Source: Warburgia ugandensis
Taxonomy: Eukaryota; Streptophyta; Magnoliopsida; Canellales; Canellaceae
Direction of reading: 5' to 3'
Length of the DNA: 64,000 bases
NCBI GenBank assembly: GCA_035236585.1
Contig: CP141132.1
Coordinates: 53,199,880 to 53,263,879 of the forward strand
Each line of letters begins with the position of its first letter. Position 1 is the stretch's first letter. Shown here in pieces: positions 49,245-61,640 of the stretch. A model generated the notes under the pieces. The model made no database searches. It saw nothing but the letters and a program-made list of their open reading frames with translations, and was not told where the DNA came from. The translations under genes and the position numbers were made by a program.

Positions 49245-52200
49245 TGTGCGACTCGAGTTTTTGAAATACATTTTTGTTAATCATTTTCAAATGGCCATTA
49301 GCCCATTTTACAAACATTTTGAAAACTTAAGCAGAGCATTTTTTTTTTCTTTGAAATTCTTTTTAGAAAACTCAAATGCCACATTTCACTCACATATACA
49401 TACATAATTTTGTGTACAACATATGTTTCCAAAGAAACTCATTTTATTAAAATTGCAGGATCTATCCAATGGTTTACATACGTAGCCCCTTTATTACATC
49501 TTATGTCCAAAATACACAAATCAAATTACAATACAATCCTTTCACAAATGTACATAATCTTTATCAATGGTATGGTCTTCGTCTTCCCATATAGTATCCC
49601 TCCATTCTTTTCTTTCTGTATCTGAGATATTGTAAACATTTACAATATCTCAGCAAGCTATGCTTGGTAGGGGATTTAAGAACATATGGAATTGTATAAT
49701 TCACAAGTACAATATTCATAATCATCATATTCCATATTAATCACATACTTCAACTTCCATGAACCATACCATATATGATCATTCAATCATAAATTTATCA
49801 TGTAACATCCACTATGATAATTTTCAAACCACTCACCACTATATTGTATGCATATATATATAAATGATAAAAAATCGTGAAAAGCAGTCAATATCTCAAA
49901 CATCAATAACCATACTCAAATATACTGAGTTGATAAATCATCTAGACTTTTGCTAGAAAAATACTCCCTCATTAGGGCAGTATTGGCATCTCACTATGCC
50001 ATGCATCATATGCAAAAGACTCAACGACTACCATGCTGCAGTCTGATCCATACTAGTGCACTCGGATAACTACCCTGTTCACCACTGATACCACGATGGC
50101 AAATATTATGTCACTACCTATATGGGGAGACAAGACTTTCATAGTGGAGCCTTCCCATAATTGCCCCACCCAACTTTTAGCCTCTCTTTGGTCAAGGTAT
50201 CATAATATCATCAAAGTTCAGGAAGCGGGTGGCCAAACCCTCATAACTTCCCTAGCATAGCATCCCCACGCTTATGCCTATTTTATAACAAAACCATAAG
50301 GCTCCATGCTTGTATCTAAAATACTTCTTGCACATTTTAGATGATATGTCTATTTATATTATCATTATCGTATTCAATATCCTCATACTAAGGATATGAT
50401 TTTATTTTTAGATTTAGGGATCCTCATTTACAATGAATGATACCCATATTCTTATAAGTTTAGGGATTAATCATTTATTGTAAATGCTCCCCATTTCCTT
50501 TAATTTGGTATTCGTATACCAAATGTTATTAAGTGTAAGGATATTCATTTGATACAAATGATCTCCATTATTATTATGTTCTTATCTAAGTTTAGGGGTA
50601 ATCATAAATGATACCCAGGTATTTATTATGTATTCCATCTAATTTCAACAATTATTTCTATCTCATATGCATGAATTATGATTCAAATGTAACTAAACAT
50701 ATTATCATCCTTAAGCATTATAATGCCTATGAATAACAACAATTCTATAGACCATAGGTCTTGTATTCTTAAAGTTCCACCTACTTTCATGTAGTGATTC
50801 ATTCCTTCAGATCCTCTATGATTGACGTATGTAATCTATAAATACATACATACTATCATTATCTGTACAATTCTGGATAATCTCCTATTTATATTCCTTA
50901 TATAATCTTGTCCTTTGATATAAAGGATCTAGATCTATCTTGTGTTCCTATCATCCATGCAATCTATCATCCTCGGATAGTATTTTATCCTATTGATCAA
51001 TAGATATGATAGTTAGAATGATCTTCTAACCTTTCAGATCTAAGTATTTTCTATCTCTAAGTCTTTTTGTGTCCATCTCCTTGATCTTGATCTTTCATAG
51101 ATCCTTTGATCAACAGTCTATACTTGTTGCTAAAGATCAAGGGCCTAGATCTTCTATCATCTACTTCTTCTTTGCTTTAAGTTCAGTTATTTGATCATCC
51201 CTAAGGAGGATGATCATGGTTCTCTTCCTTGAATCATATTTGATCAAGGGTTTGGATTATCTAATCTAATAATCTAGATTTGATCCATAGCATACATACT
51301 AATAAACATGCATACTAAGTACAATACAATGTTATTATTCTTATTGTTCTTGATCATTCAAGATCCTATGAATCTTGTTTGATCTTGATTATCTTACTTA
51401 CCATTTTTATTAAGATTAGATATTTTACTAACCTTTTATGCTCTTATTATTATTATTATTATTCAACCAGTTAATGTTTTGGTGGTTGAAGATAGCTTAT
51501 TTCATCCTAAGTCTAGACTATTCCTCTTATTTCTAATTGATTAAAGCTTACTCGTTGAATGTTTGAACGCAAAGTGGTTAATTCAATCCTCATGTAAGGA
51601 GGCATTTAAACCTCATAAACGTCAAAGGAAGGTAGGGGAAGAGCGAGGCTCTAATAGAAAACCCCCTTAACCACCATGTTTAGCATTCACTAGTTTGTCC
51701 TTAGCTCAACCTTTCATGAGGTTCTTATGAGCATTTTAACCCAAAGTACTCTTTCTAATTGATTTTAATTAAGTTCATGAACATTTAAAATGTCATTCAT
51801 GGAGTTTCATTATTCTCCTAATTTGGACCATGGAAATGATATTTATTATATTATCCTACTAACTATAGCCCTTACTATCATTAAGTCCATGTCATTCATT
51901 CCATGTAAATGTCCTTCAACTCAAATTTTCATTTAATTACATTTTTAATGTAATTTTCATAACATAAGCATTAAAGCATAAATAAATAAATAAGTCTACA
52001 ATTAAATATACTAAGCAATAAAAGACAATTATAATAACATTCAATAATTCAAATAAAAATCTAACGTGCCATAACTATTCATCATGATCCAATAGTCATA
52101 GTTGATTTCTATCCCTTTTAGGGTTTAGATCTCGATCTTTCACTTTCCTTTAGATCTAATACATCTTTTTAATATGATTTGATCACTAAATTATTTATGC

Positions 52201-54572
52201 ATCTTGTCTAATCATTTGATCCTTCTTGATCCAACCGATCAAGAAGATCTTAAGTCATTTTATCCAAATAAAGGGCATAGATCTTAATCTATCCCAAATC
52301 ATCATCATTAAGTCCATCAATCCATATGATATTAACTTCATATCATCATCCAAATACATCCAAATACCATTCATTTTTATGGATTTTACTACTTTTAAGG
52401 CTAGATCTCTTAAGATCTACCAATTCAATTACATCAAACCCATTTATTTATGATTAGTATATCATTATATCATCATCCAAAATAATTTGAATGGTCTGGT
52501 CATCCCATATCTTGTAGATCAAGGTTGTTAGTACACTTATCTACTTAAATTTAGAACATTTAATGAATTAAACTTATGATTTTATTGGTTCAGTAGGTTT
52601 CCCTCATCAAGAGGAATCCAACCCAACTTTTCAATGTCAATTTGGAGTTAATTTGATATCAGAATTTGAATTTTAAGATTTCAACCCATTTTTAAGGGCT
52701 GATATTTGATCTTACTATTTTTGTTTAATTTCTTGATTTAGAGATATAGAAATTTTACTGTGATTATGATCCTTAGGTTTTTGAGACCTCCTGAACCCAT
52801 CTATTGGTTCAAATTTCCATTTTAAAGTCATCTTGATCATGATCAAATACCATTAGCATGAATTTTACTAATTATCACAAATAAATACTATTAAAAACAC
52901 AAATCTTATGAGTTTAATAACTTCTACAAGTGACAAGGAATCTACAAAAACTTTCAGATCTAAAATCAAAGCTATATTGGGCTCTTAATTGAAGAAATAA
53001 GGTTTCAGTATAATTATTGGACGGTTGAGATCATTTCAATAGAAAATGAAAAATGGAGGTTGGCCCACTCCTGTTACCTGGGATTACCCATCACCAGGGA
53101 CGGGTGACAAATGATAGGTGAGATAGTCCAAATCTGGACCGTCAAATTGCCCATCATTGGATCTCTTCCATCTGTTATGATCAGAGCCCCAAATTTCAGC
53201 TCCTATGGTTTTTGAGCCCTAGGAAATCATCCAACAGCTCAGAAGATTCATCTGAGCCATCTTTGATTAGATCTTCACCATCTAAGTCGGATTCATCGTC
53301 TTCGACAGATCAACGGCTGGGGGAGACCTTTTGGTGGTTGGAAAACACCCAAGAGATGTCAGAATTGAAAATAGAGGGTGAAGGGGGCCTACTTGTGCTA
53401 GTCCGATGAAGGAATTTCACTGGAGGAGGGATTTACTAATGAAAGAAACCCTAGCCACTAGATAATGCGTATAGTCCTTTATTTCTCTAGTTCAATAGCC
53501 AGAGAAGGTCTGGGACTATAGGGCTTTTGAAGATCACCATGTACTAAAGATGTTCAAAGGTGTAAGATCACTGTTTAATGGCCATATTTTCTAGAATAGC
53601 TTGAAAACTCCTCCAGAGAAGGTAACCAATACCAGAGTTGTTCTTTGTTTGGAATTTTCTAATGATCTAAGAGGTGGATCATCATGAAACCAAAGGGCGT
53701 TTGTAGATCACCCCTGTCCCAGTAGATCCAACGGTGGAGATGTTATTTTAATAGGTAGAAAGTGATGGCTAATTGAATTAGGGTTTCTTGGATGGAAACC
53801 CTGGTTCATTGGGGACGACGCATCCCTGGACGCTCCCGATGCAGACATGGGATCGTCTGCTTGAGTGCATTTGGGGACACGCCCACAGAGAATAAGAGAG
53901 AAAGAAAGAGGAATTGGGGGAGATGGGGGGCATTCTGGAGCTGGGACTTTGGGGCATTCTGGGGGACCTCCTGAAGAACATTAGGAGAATTTTTGGGATT
54001 TTTACGAGCTATTTCTAGATATTTTTTGAATTTTCCATGATTACTTGTAATTATCATGTTTGATTTCTTTTTATTATTAAATTGTCTTTGGATTCCCACT
54101 ACCACCTCCTTCTCCACTAGCAGTTGGTAGTGGTTTGAATCATGATGACATGTTTTTTGGCTTTTGAATCCATTTATGGGCCCCACGGAGGTGTGAAAAG
54201 ACCATTTTGCCCTTTTATGGAGAAAAATTCATTTTATTCTCCCGAACTCGGAATTGAGTGTACTTAGTGGTGTTGGATTCGTATTTTTTAGTACATTCCA
54301 AATTTTGATGTCTTAGGACTTATTTATTAGTAAAATTATCATTTTACCCTTTTATTCTTAAAAATAGAAAAAAATAAGGATTTTTCATACGAACTCAAAA
54401 TTTGACGTACTTATAGTCATTCTGATTGGTTTTCAAGTACATTACAAATATCCAAGTTTTAAGTCTTAATTTTATTTTTATAAAAAATGAATTTTATTGG
54501 AACTCAAAGTTCTAGTTCCACTTTTAAATTTTTAATACTTCAATTATATTCATGAAAATTGGGGTTGTTACA
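49245..54572 (-). mobile_element. S4: solo LTR of 5.3 kb in R2
   Basis: It is bounded by TGTGCGACTCGAG and GGGGTTGTTACA and flanked by a perfect TGACC duplication (49240-49244 and 54573-54577). Read on the minus strand it starts TGTAACAACCCCAATTTTCA, closely like the G1 LTR start. It shares further blocks with G1 in reverse: CCCTACCAAGCATAGCTTGC near 49665, a GGTGGCCAAACCCTC segment near 50230, and GATC-rich stretches at 50930-51420 and 52080-52500. There are no coding parts. At 5328 bp it is longer than the G1 LTR. Confidence 0.9.
49623..49652 (-). other. Perfect 30-bp palindrome near the 3' end of LTR S4
   Basis: TGAGATATTGTAAA, a 2-nt CA centre, then TTTACAATATCTCA: 14-bp arms with no mismatch. 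It is followed by GCAAGCTATGCTTGG and lies about 390 bp from the LTR end, the same place as the hairpins in G1 and S1. Confidence 0.9.
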
Positions 54573-55450
54573 TGACCAAAGCCAAGAGTTCTCTCTTCCT
54601 TTTGAGAATAAAGGTTTAGATCAAGTGAGTTGACCTTGTAGATCATCAATCAAGTTCATATAAAAATATATGATCTAGATCAAGATAGGATGATTCTTGG
54701 ATAACCTAGATCAAGTTAGGAATAGTGGTCTATGTTCTAACAGTTTCCATGTGTAAAGGGGATGCTCATATTATTTTCAAAGTAGTAAAAGTCTCATGCT
54801 TGTGACCACATTTTGGGTTGCCATTCTCACAATAAAAGGTGGCAAATTTTTCATGCATTCGCATGAATTCACTAACCCACAAGGCTTCCATGTGAAGCCA
54901 TGTAGGCCTAAAATAAGGTTACATATTTTTCACTCTTTTTCCAAAGTCAAAAGGATGATGCAACTAGTTCCCACTTGTAGCCTTCTTATTTTATCTCACT
55001 CACTCCCTCACATGCACAAGAGAATATGTTTTTTTCCCTTCACTTTAGATAAGTGAAAACATGTTTTTCATGGAGGAAAAATAAGAGCAAAACATGATAT
55101 ACGTTGGAGTAAAAAAAACAAGAAATCTATGATTGACGGTCAAGGAGTTATGACATGAATCAAGGGCCAGAATGATTACACTCACATCTATCCCATGTTG
55201 CATAAAAGTGAATGGTTTTTTCATGGGAAAGAATTTGCTACATTGAAGATTTTTGGTAGAAATTTGAGAGATAGAAGGGGGTATGAAGTCAGACATCTCA
55301 AAAGAGAATTTGAGAGAGATTTTAGGATCTAAAGAGGCATTCAAGGTAGATAGTCCTATGTGGATCAACTAGAGTGCATGAAATAGGGGAAGTTGCCTAA
55401 ACTACAAGAAAGAGAGAGAGGCACATTTATGAAGAAAAAGGATGTTTTCT

Positions 55451-56100
55451 ATTATAGGTGCACAATTTCACTTTATTTTGAAATATATAAATGTCAATAT
55501 GACCTTGATCAATGATTTAGAAGGTTGACTGGCTCAATCTAAGTCTTTAATCTCCTATTGTCCATTCATCTACTTCCTCCAAAATATAGAAAAGATTCCA
55601 CTTAGTATTATTTTATATTGTTTAATGTATTCTTACCTGTGAAAATTTATTTAACCACACAAATACTTCAAATTGAGGTTAGATGACAAATTAGTAGTTT
55701 AGTGCACTGAAATGGATGATAAAATGCACCAAAACAATGCAAAAGTTAAAGTTTTTTGCACAAAAATGGACACAACTCTCATACAAGAACTATAATCAAC
55801 ATGTTGAAGGTAAATAAATCAAATATCACGATGATGATGGACAGAAGATCCAACTCATTGCAACCATAGGCAGTCACATGCCATACCAAAAGATATTTGT
55901 GTGTTGTGATGGGTCACCTGCCACAACAGAAGCCAATTGTACAAGAACAAGGTTTTTGATACTCATTATATGTTTTGAGGGGATCATTTAATGAATGGTA
56001 CAATTACATTGAAGAACCTTGATATAATTGAAAATGGATGATTATCATTGATGTGTTTCAACTTATACATACATACATACATACTTATATATTTCTTGAT
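55451..56100. other. AT-rich stretch between R2 and the copia fossil
   Basis: A short ACAT run lies at 56066-56084. The stretch may hold the worn 5' side of the copia element, but no LTR or primer site was recognised. Confidence 0.4.
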
Positions 56101-59100
56101 TGAGAACAAATTCACTGCCTGAACTAGAAGACTAGCTTAGGAATTTGAAAATTATGCTGATAGCAAATAAGGTAAGCGATGTGACTAAGGCCAATGTTAA
56201 TGGACCTTAGCATCTTTGCAATGGTGCTAAGGATGAAGCAATTACTGATAATAAAACTAATTTGACAAAGTGGCATGAAGATAATGTAAATGCTTTATTT
56301 AGTATCAAGACTAATAATCTTTAAAAATACCATAATCTTATACAGAATGCTAAGTGCATAATAGTTAGTATCTAGGAGATGCTTGTTGAGAATAATTAGT
56401 TAGTGCAATTGATTGTAATGAAGAATTTTGCTTCCACCCATATGAAGGAAGGAACTTTGGTTCACAACCATGTGTTGAAGCTTGTGAGGTACATTCATGA
56501 GTTGCTTCACTACGGAGTGAAAATTGATGTAGTCACTCAAATTAATATGTTATTAGTGTAATCACAAATTCATTTTCCAACTTTATTATGAACTTCCAAA
56601 TAAATAAGATTGAGAGTAATCTACCAAAATACTGAATATGATCTGGTAGGTTGAGGGATTCATTAGGAATAAAAAGGGCTAGTTTGGCATCATTGAAGCA
56701 AATGTGGCTTCAAAATCTAAGACAAAAGGAAAAGGAAATCGAAAGAAAGGACAATTCAGAAGAAAAGTTCTTCCAAAAGAAAAAATTTAGCCACTCAAGT
56801 GCCGAGAAAGGGAGTAAGGATGGAAAATGTTTCTATTATAGCAAGACTAGACATTGGAAGCACAACTGCAAGTTCTACATAGAATCCATCAAGAAGGAAA
56901 AACTTTGAAAGGTACATCACAAATACGCATAGTTGAAACTAATATAATTGGTGATCCATATTCTTTATGGTGTATTGATTCTGGTGCAACCTCTCATGAA
57001 TTCAATGTGTTGCATGGATTTTAAGAAATAAGAATACTGAGTGATGGAGAGATCAAACTACGGATGGTAATGGACACAAAAGTAGCAGCTATGGCAATAA
57101 GGACTCTTAATTTGTGTTTGATTGATGGGAGAATTTCAAAATTAGGGGATTGCTTATATGTACCTAAGATGTAGATAAACTTAATTTTAGTCTCTATGCT
57201 TTATGATACTAAATATTCTTTAAAGTTTAATGATAAGGTAGATATTAGTTTTTATGGTAAAGTGTTTACTATGGGTACATATGAGAATGGATTCTACATT
57301 ATGAAATCTCTAGATCATAGTGTTCATAATGTTAAATAGTTGATAATATTTCTACTCTTGAAGGAGTTAGAGAATTTGCATGTCCAACATGCTTCTAGAA
57401 TTTGAAATATGTCATATAAGTGCAGAGAGAATTACAAGGTTGGTAAGGGATGGACCTTTGAGTTTGCTCAAAATGGAGCCTTTGAAAACTTATGAGTCTT
57501 GTTTGTAAGGTAAAATGACAAAGTTTCATTTTAAAAATAATGTAACAAGAGCTACAAATTTGTTGGAATTGGTACATACAGATGTAGTTAGCCAATGAGT
57601 CACCCAATGAAAGGTGGATTTCTCTAATTTATTAATTTTACAAATGACTTTTCTAATTATAGATTTATCTATTTGATGAAGCATAAGCTAAAGTCTTTTG
57701 AAAAGCTCAAAGATTTTAAAAATAAAGTAGAAATCAAACCAAATCAAACATCAAAGTCCTTTGCTTGAATAGAGTAGGAGAATATATGTGGGATGAGTTT
57801 AAAAATTTTCTTAAAGAAAATGGCAATGTGAACCAATGGTCTCCATTGGCTGCACCATAATTAAATGGTGTATAAAAATGAAGAAATTGTACTCTATTAG
57901 AAATGGTTAGATCCATGATTAGTTTTACTAACCTATCTTTATTGCTTTAGGGCATTTCCTTGGATCAATAATACATTTACTAAAATTGATTCCTTCTAAA
58001 TCTGTGTGTAAAGCACCACATGAGATGTGGAATGGAAAGAAACTTCTGATTAGTAATTTGCAATTATGGGCTTGTCCTAGCCATGTTAAGCAGACACAAG
58101 ATGAGAGCTAGAATCTAGAATAGTAAAATGTTTCTTCATAGGGTACTTGAAAAATGGAATGGGGTATCAATTCTACTTGCCTAGTGAATAAAAAGTGTTT
58201 TACGAGTAGAAATGTACAATTTTTACAAAAAGAGTTCATTTCTAGTGGAGATAGTGGAATAATAGTTGAATTAAAAGAACAACATGAAGAGCCAGAAAGT
58301 TTTATTCTTGAGGATGAACAAATTAATGAGAACCCACTGATACAAATGTGAAACCAATTCCACACTACAACATTGACTTGTCTATTTGGAGGAACATAAT
58401 CCTATGCATACAGTGGATCATGAGGATGATCCTACTACTTTTGAAGAAGCAATGTTGAGTGTCAACATAGATAAGTGGCTATGGCTATAGATTATAAATG
58501 AGAGTCAATGAAAGTTAATAGGGTGATTAACTTAGGAAAATCCACCACCAGGAGTCATACTTATTGGATGCAAATGGATCTTCAAGAGGAGGAGAGACCC
58601 ACTGGGAAGGGTAGAGAGTCATAAAGCTAGATTTGTAGTAAAAGGCTATAATCAAAAGGAAGGAATTACTTATGAGGAAACTATTTTCACCATTACCTAT
58701 ATTGAAATTTGTTAGAATATTTCTAGCTATGGCTGTTCACTTTGAATATGAAATTTGGTAGATGGATGTGAAACAACCTTCCTAAATGGATGTCTTGAGG
58801 AATAAATCTATATAGAATTGCCTCAAGAGTATGTTTCTATAGAATTCTAAAGAAAGGGTGCACACTACATAGATCAATCAATGGATTGAAACATGCATCA
58901 CATAGTTGGAATAAAAGATTTGATCAAGTGGTTAAAGAGTTTGGCTTCTTGAAGAATCAAGAGGAAGCATATGCTTACAAGAAGTGTAGTGGGAGTGGAG
59001 TGATGTAGATGACATTCTACTCACTAGGAATGATATGGGAATGTTATCTAATACATACACATGGCTATCAAGTCAATTCTCCATGAAAGACTTAGGAGAA

Positions 59101-59850
59101 ACTTCTTATATTCTAGGTCTTAAAGTGTTTAGAGACTGAAAGAATATAAATATTGGATTGTCACAAATGACATTTTTGGATAAGATCCTAGCTAAGTATA
59201 AGATGGAAGATTCAATGAAAGGATAGGTTCCTTATACAATTGGAACTAAACTATCTAAATCCATGTCTCTCAAAACTATGGATGAAATAGAAAAGACAAA
59301 GATTGTTCCTTATGCTTAGGTAGTAGGATGTCTCATGGATACTATGCTATGTATTAAGTTAGACATACGTCATGAAGATAGAATGGTTAGTAAATTCCAA
59401 TTTAATCAAAGACTTGAAGACAAGACTATTGTTAAACGTATCTTCAAGTACCTTAGAAGAACTAAGGATCACGGCTTGGTTTATGGGAGTGATAAGATCA
59501 GTGTTAGAGAATGTACATATTCATATTTCAAGTTACATGTTGATGATTATAAATTTGTGTTTGGATTTATATTTTCTATGGGTAAAGAAGTTGTTAGTTG
59601 GAGAAGCAGTAAGCAAGACATAACTATTGATTCAACTTTAGAAGCAAAATATGTAGTGTCAAATAAAGTATCCAATGAAATAGTTTGGATTAGAAAGTTC
59701 ATACAAGAACTTGCTGTTTTAAATATGTCAAATGATCACATAAAATTTTATTGTGATAATAATGAGGATATAGCACAAGTGTAATGACTTGAATTTTTTG
59801 CATTATATATATATATTTATTATTTTATAAAAATTATCAAATTAAATCAA

Positions 59851-59912
59851 GTTGCTCAATGGTTTAGTTGTGAATTGGTAAACCTTTGGCCAAAGGTTCA
59901 AGTCTCCAACCA
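59851..59912 (+). other. tRNA-like segment with A-box and B-box words, inside LTR S5
   Basis: GTTGCTCAATGGTTTAGTTG is followed by GTGAATTGGTAAACC and GGTTCAAGTCTCCAAC, resembling a Pol III A box (TGGTTTAGTTG) and B box (GGTTCAAGTCTCC) about 35 nt apart, with weak pairing of the ends. It could be a SINE-like head or a chance match. It is not called a tRNA gene because no convincing anticodon arm is visible. Confidence 0.35.
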
Positions 59913-61249
59913 AGAAAAATCAACTGGATTTTGGGACCATATGGAATGAAATACGTGTATGTCCCATATTGTGATTGATCTTGGAATGATTCATGATTGA
60001 TGAGCAGAGAAAATGCATAAGCATTTTGGATAGAACCGAGGCTACATACAAGGAAGAAAAAAAACATGGAAGAATGTGAATATGGGAAAATACAATTGAG
60101 AAAGATTGATGATGGCTTGAGGTTTCAAGATAGAAGAACAACCTAAGTTAAAGGATCTGTAAGAAAACATGTAGGAAGGTGCAAAAACTCAGAGGATAAG
60201 GGAAACTTGATAATATCTAGCTTCCAACCCAAAATCCAATACAAAAAGATGTTTTTGGCTGTAGCAGACCAACGAACCTTGTGCCTAGGCAATATAGAGA
60301 GAGGAAAGGAAGAGAAAGAAAGAAAGAAAGTTAGAGACCTATGCAAAATATGGACTTTTGAAAAAGTAGGACGTAGAAGAATGGTGGAGAAAGAGAATCT
60401 AGATAGGCGATTCTTATCTAGATCAAGATTTTCTCTTCAAATATGAAACTATGGATGTTTTCCATTGGATTTAAATGTTTTGGATCAGTCATCTATGTGC
60501 ATGGTTTTTTGTATAAATTGATTTTGATTCAACAATTGATAAATCTATTTCATTTGTAGCTGTGACAAGTTACCTAAGTTCCAACCAAAATCAATCATGG
60601 TTACTCCAAATAAAATAATTTAGGAAGTCATGCATATGGTATTTAAACATGAAAAAGGATCAACTCATGAGTTTCACAGGCATAGTAGGTAATCATAATC
60701 CATGCATTCCATTTAGATAGGACAAGTCTAAAAGTCCCATATGCTCCAAATTCTCCAAAGCAAAAATTTTAAATAAGAACCATATGCATAAACAATAAAA
60801 CTAGATCGATGTGCCCATTCAAAATGTAACAAAATGATATTTTGAATCATCTAAGAGTGATTTGGTTTCAATATCGCATATGTGCACAGTGAACTAAAAT
60901 TTTGGTGTGTCTTAATACTTTAATCAATGATTTTTGTGCATAGTTTGAAAGGCTTTGATTAGAGTTTTGACGTCTTATTGTTGAAGAATGTGCATGGATT
61001 TATTCTACATCTTAATATGACTAGATGCAAGGATTTGAAATTCAATATATATATATATATGATTTTAATGAAGTCTTATTTTAAAATTTTAGACTACCTT
61101 AAGCATTTGATCCTTGCAAAAGGCTTTCAAATGAATAAATGGGATGGAATGCATGATTTATATGTACTTCTATACATCCAATTTTCATGAATTGGACACA
61201 TAAAATTTGTACATGAAGATATCTATTCTTCACATTTTAGTGTGACTAG

Positions 61250-61640
61250 ATTGTTCTCATGGTGCATTGGCTGTGCTAATGGCACATAGTGCATTGGCTA
61301 TTCCCACGGTGCACAATACATTGCTTGTGCCTATGGCACACAGAGCACTAGCAGTGCTTATGGCACACATTGCATTGGTAGTTTACATGGCACAATCAGC
61401 AACCTTGGAATGTTGGATTGTGATTATGGCACACTGATTGTATGTATTGTGCATGGATAGTAAACATAGTGTGCTAGGTAATCCTCATAGTACACAGTGC
61501 ACACATTAGTGTGCATGGCGCACTAGCTGTGCACATGACACATAGGGTAGTGAGAACATTGCTCATGATAGTGGATTGGTGCACAGGATTTTGCACACAA
61601 CATTGCATGGTTCCCAGGGTAGTGCATATGGTGTTTATGG
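61250..61640. repeat. GTGCA/TGGCACA word array in LTR S5
   Basis: Words such as GGTGCATTGGC, ATGGCACACAGAGCACTAGC, TATGGCACACATTGCATTGG and AGTGCACACATTAGTGTGCA recur about every 20-40 bp, over twenty GCAC, GTGC or TGCA hits in 390 bp. Some spacing units look like worn tandem copies. GTGCA-rich blocks also occur in S2 (46030-46150) and G1 (22590-22760, 33430-33600). Confidence 0.65.

Larger units (their letters stand above)
48805..55450 (+). repeat. R2: second copy of the R repeat, split by S4
   Basis: Its own sequence is about 48890-49244 and 54573-55450. Across the S4 insertion the two sides line up with an uninterrupted stretch of R1 at 6700-6790 (GATTTACTCTTGACC next to AAAGCCAAGAGTTCTCTC, against GGATTTAATCCTCATCAAATCCAAGAGTTTTCTC split over that region). 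Block c is at 54745-54960 and block b at 55212-55450, the latter inverted relative to R1. No coding capacity. Confidence 0.6.

Noticed and set aside
53206-53981. Ser-rich and other short frames near 53.2-54.0 kb
   Set aside because: They lie in the leader part of solo LTR S4 and show no domain.
59335-59784. 149-codon plus-strand open frame as a possible working gene
   Set aside because: It is a remnant of the copia RNase H and ends only because S5 is inserted there.
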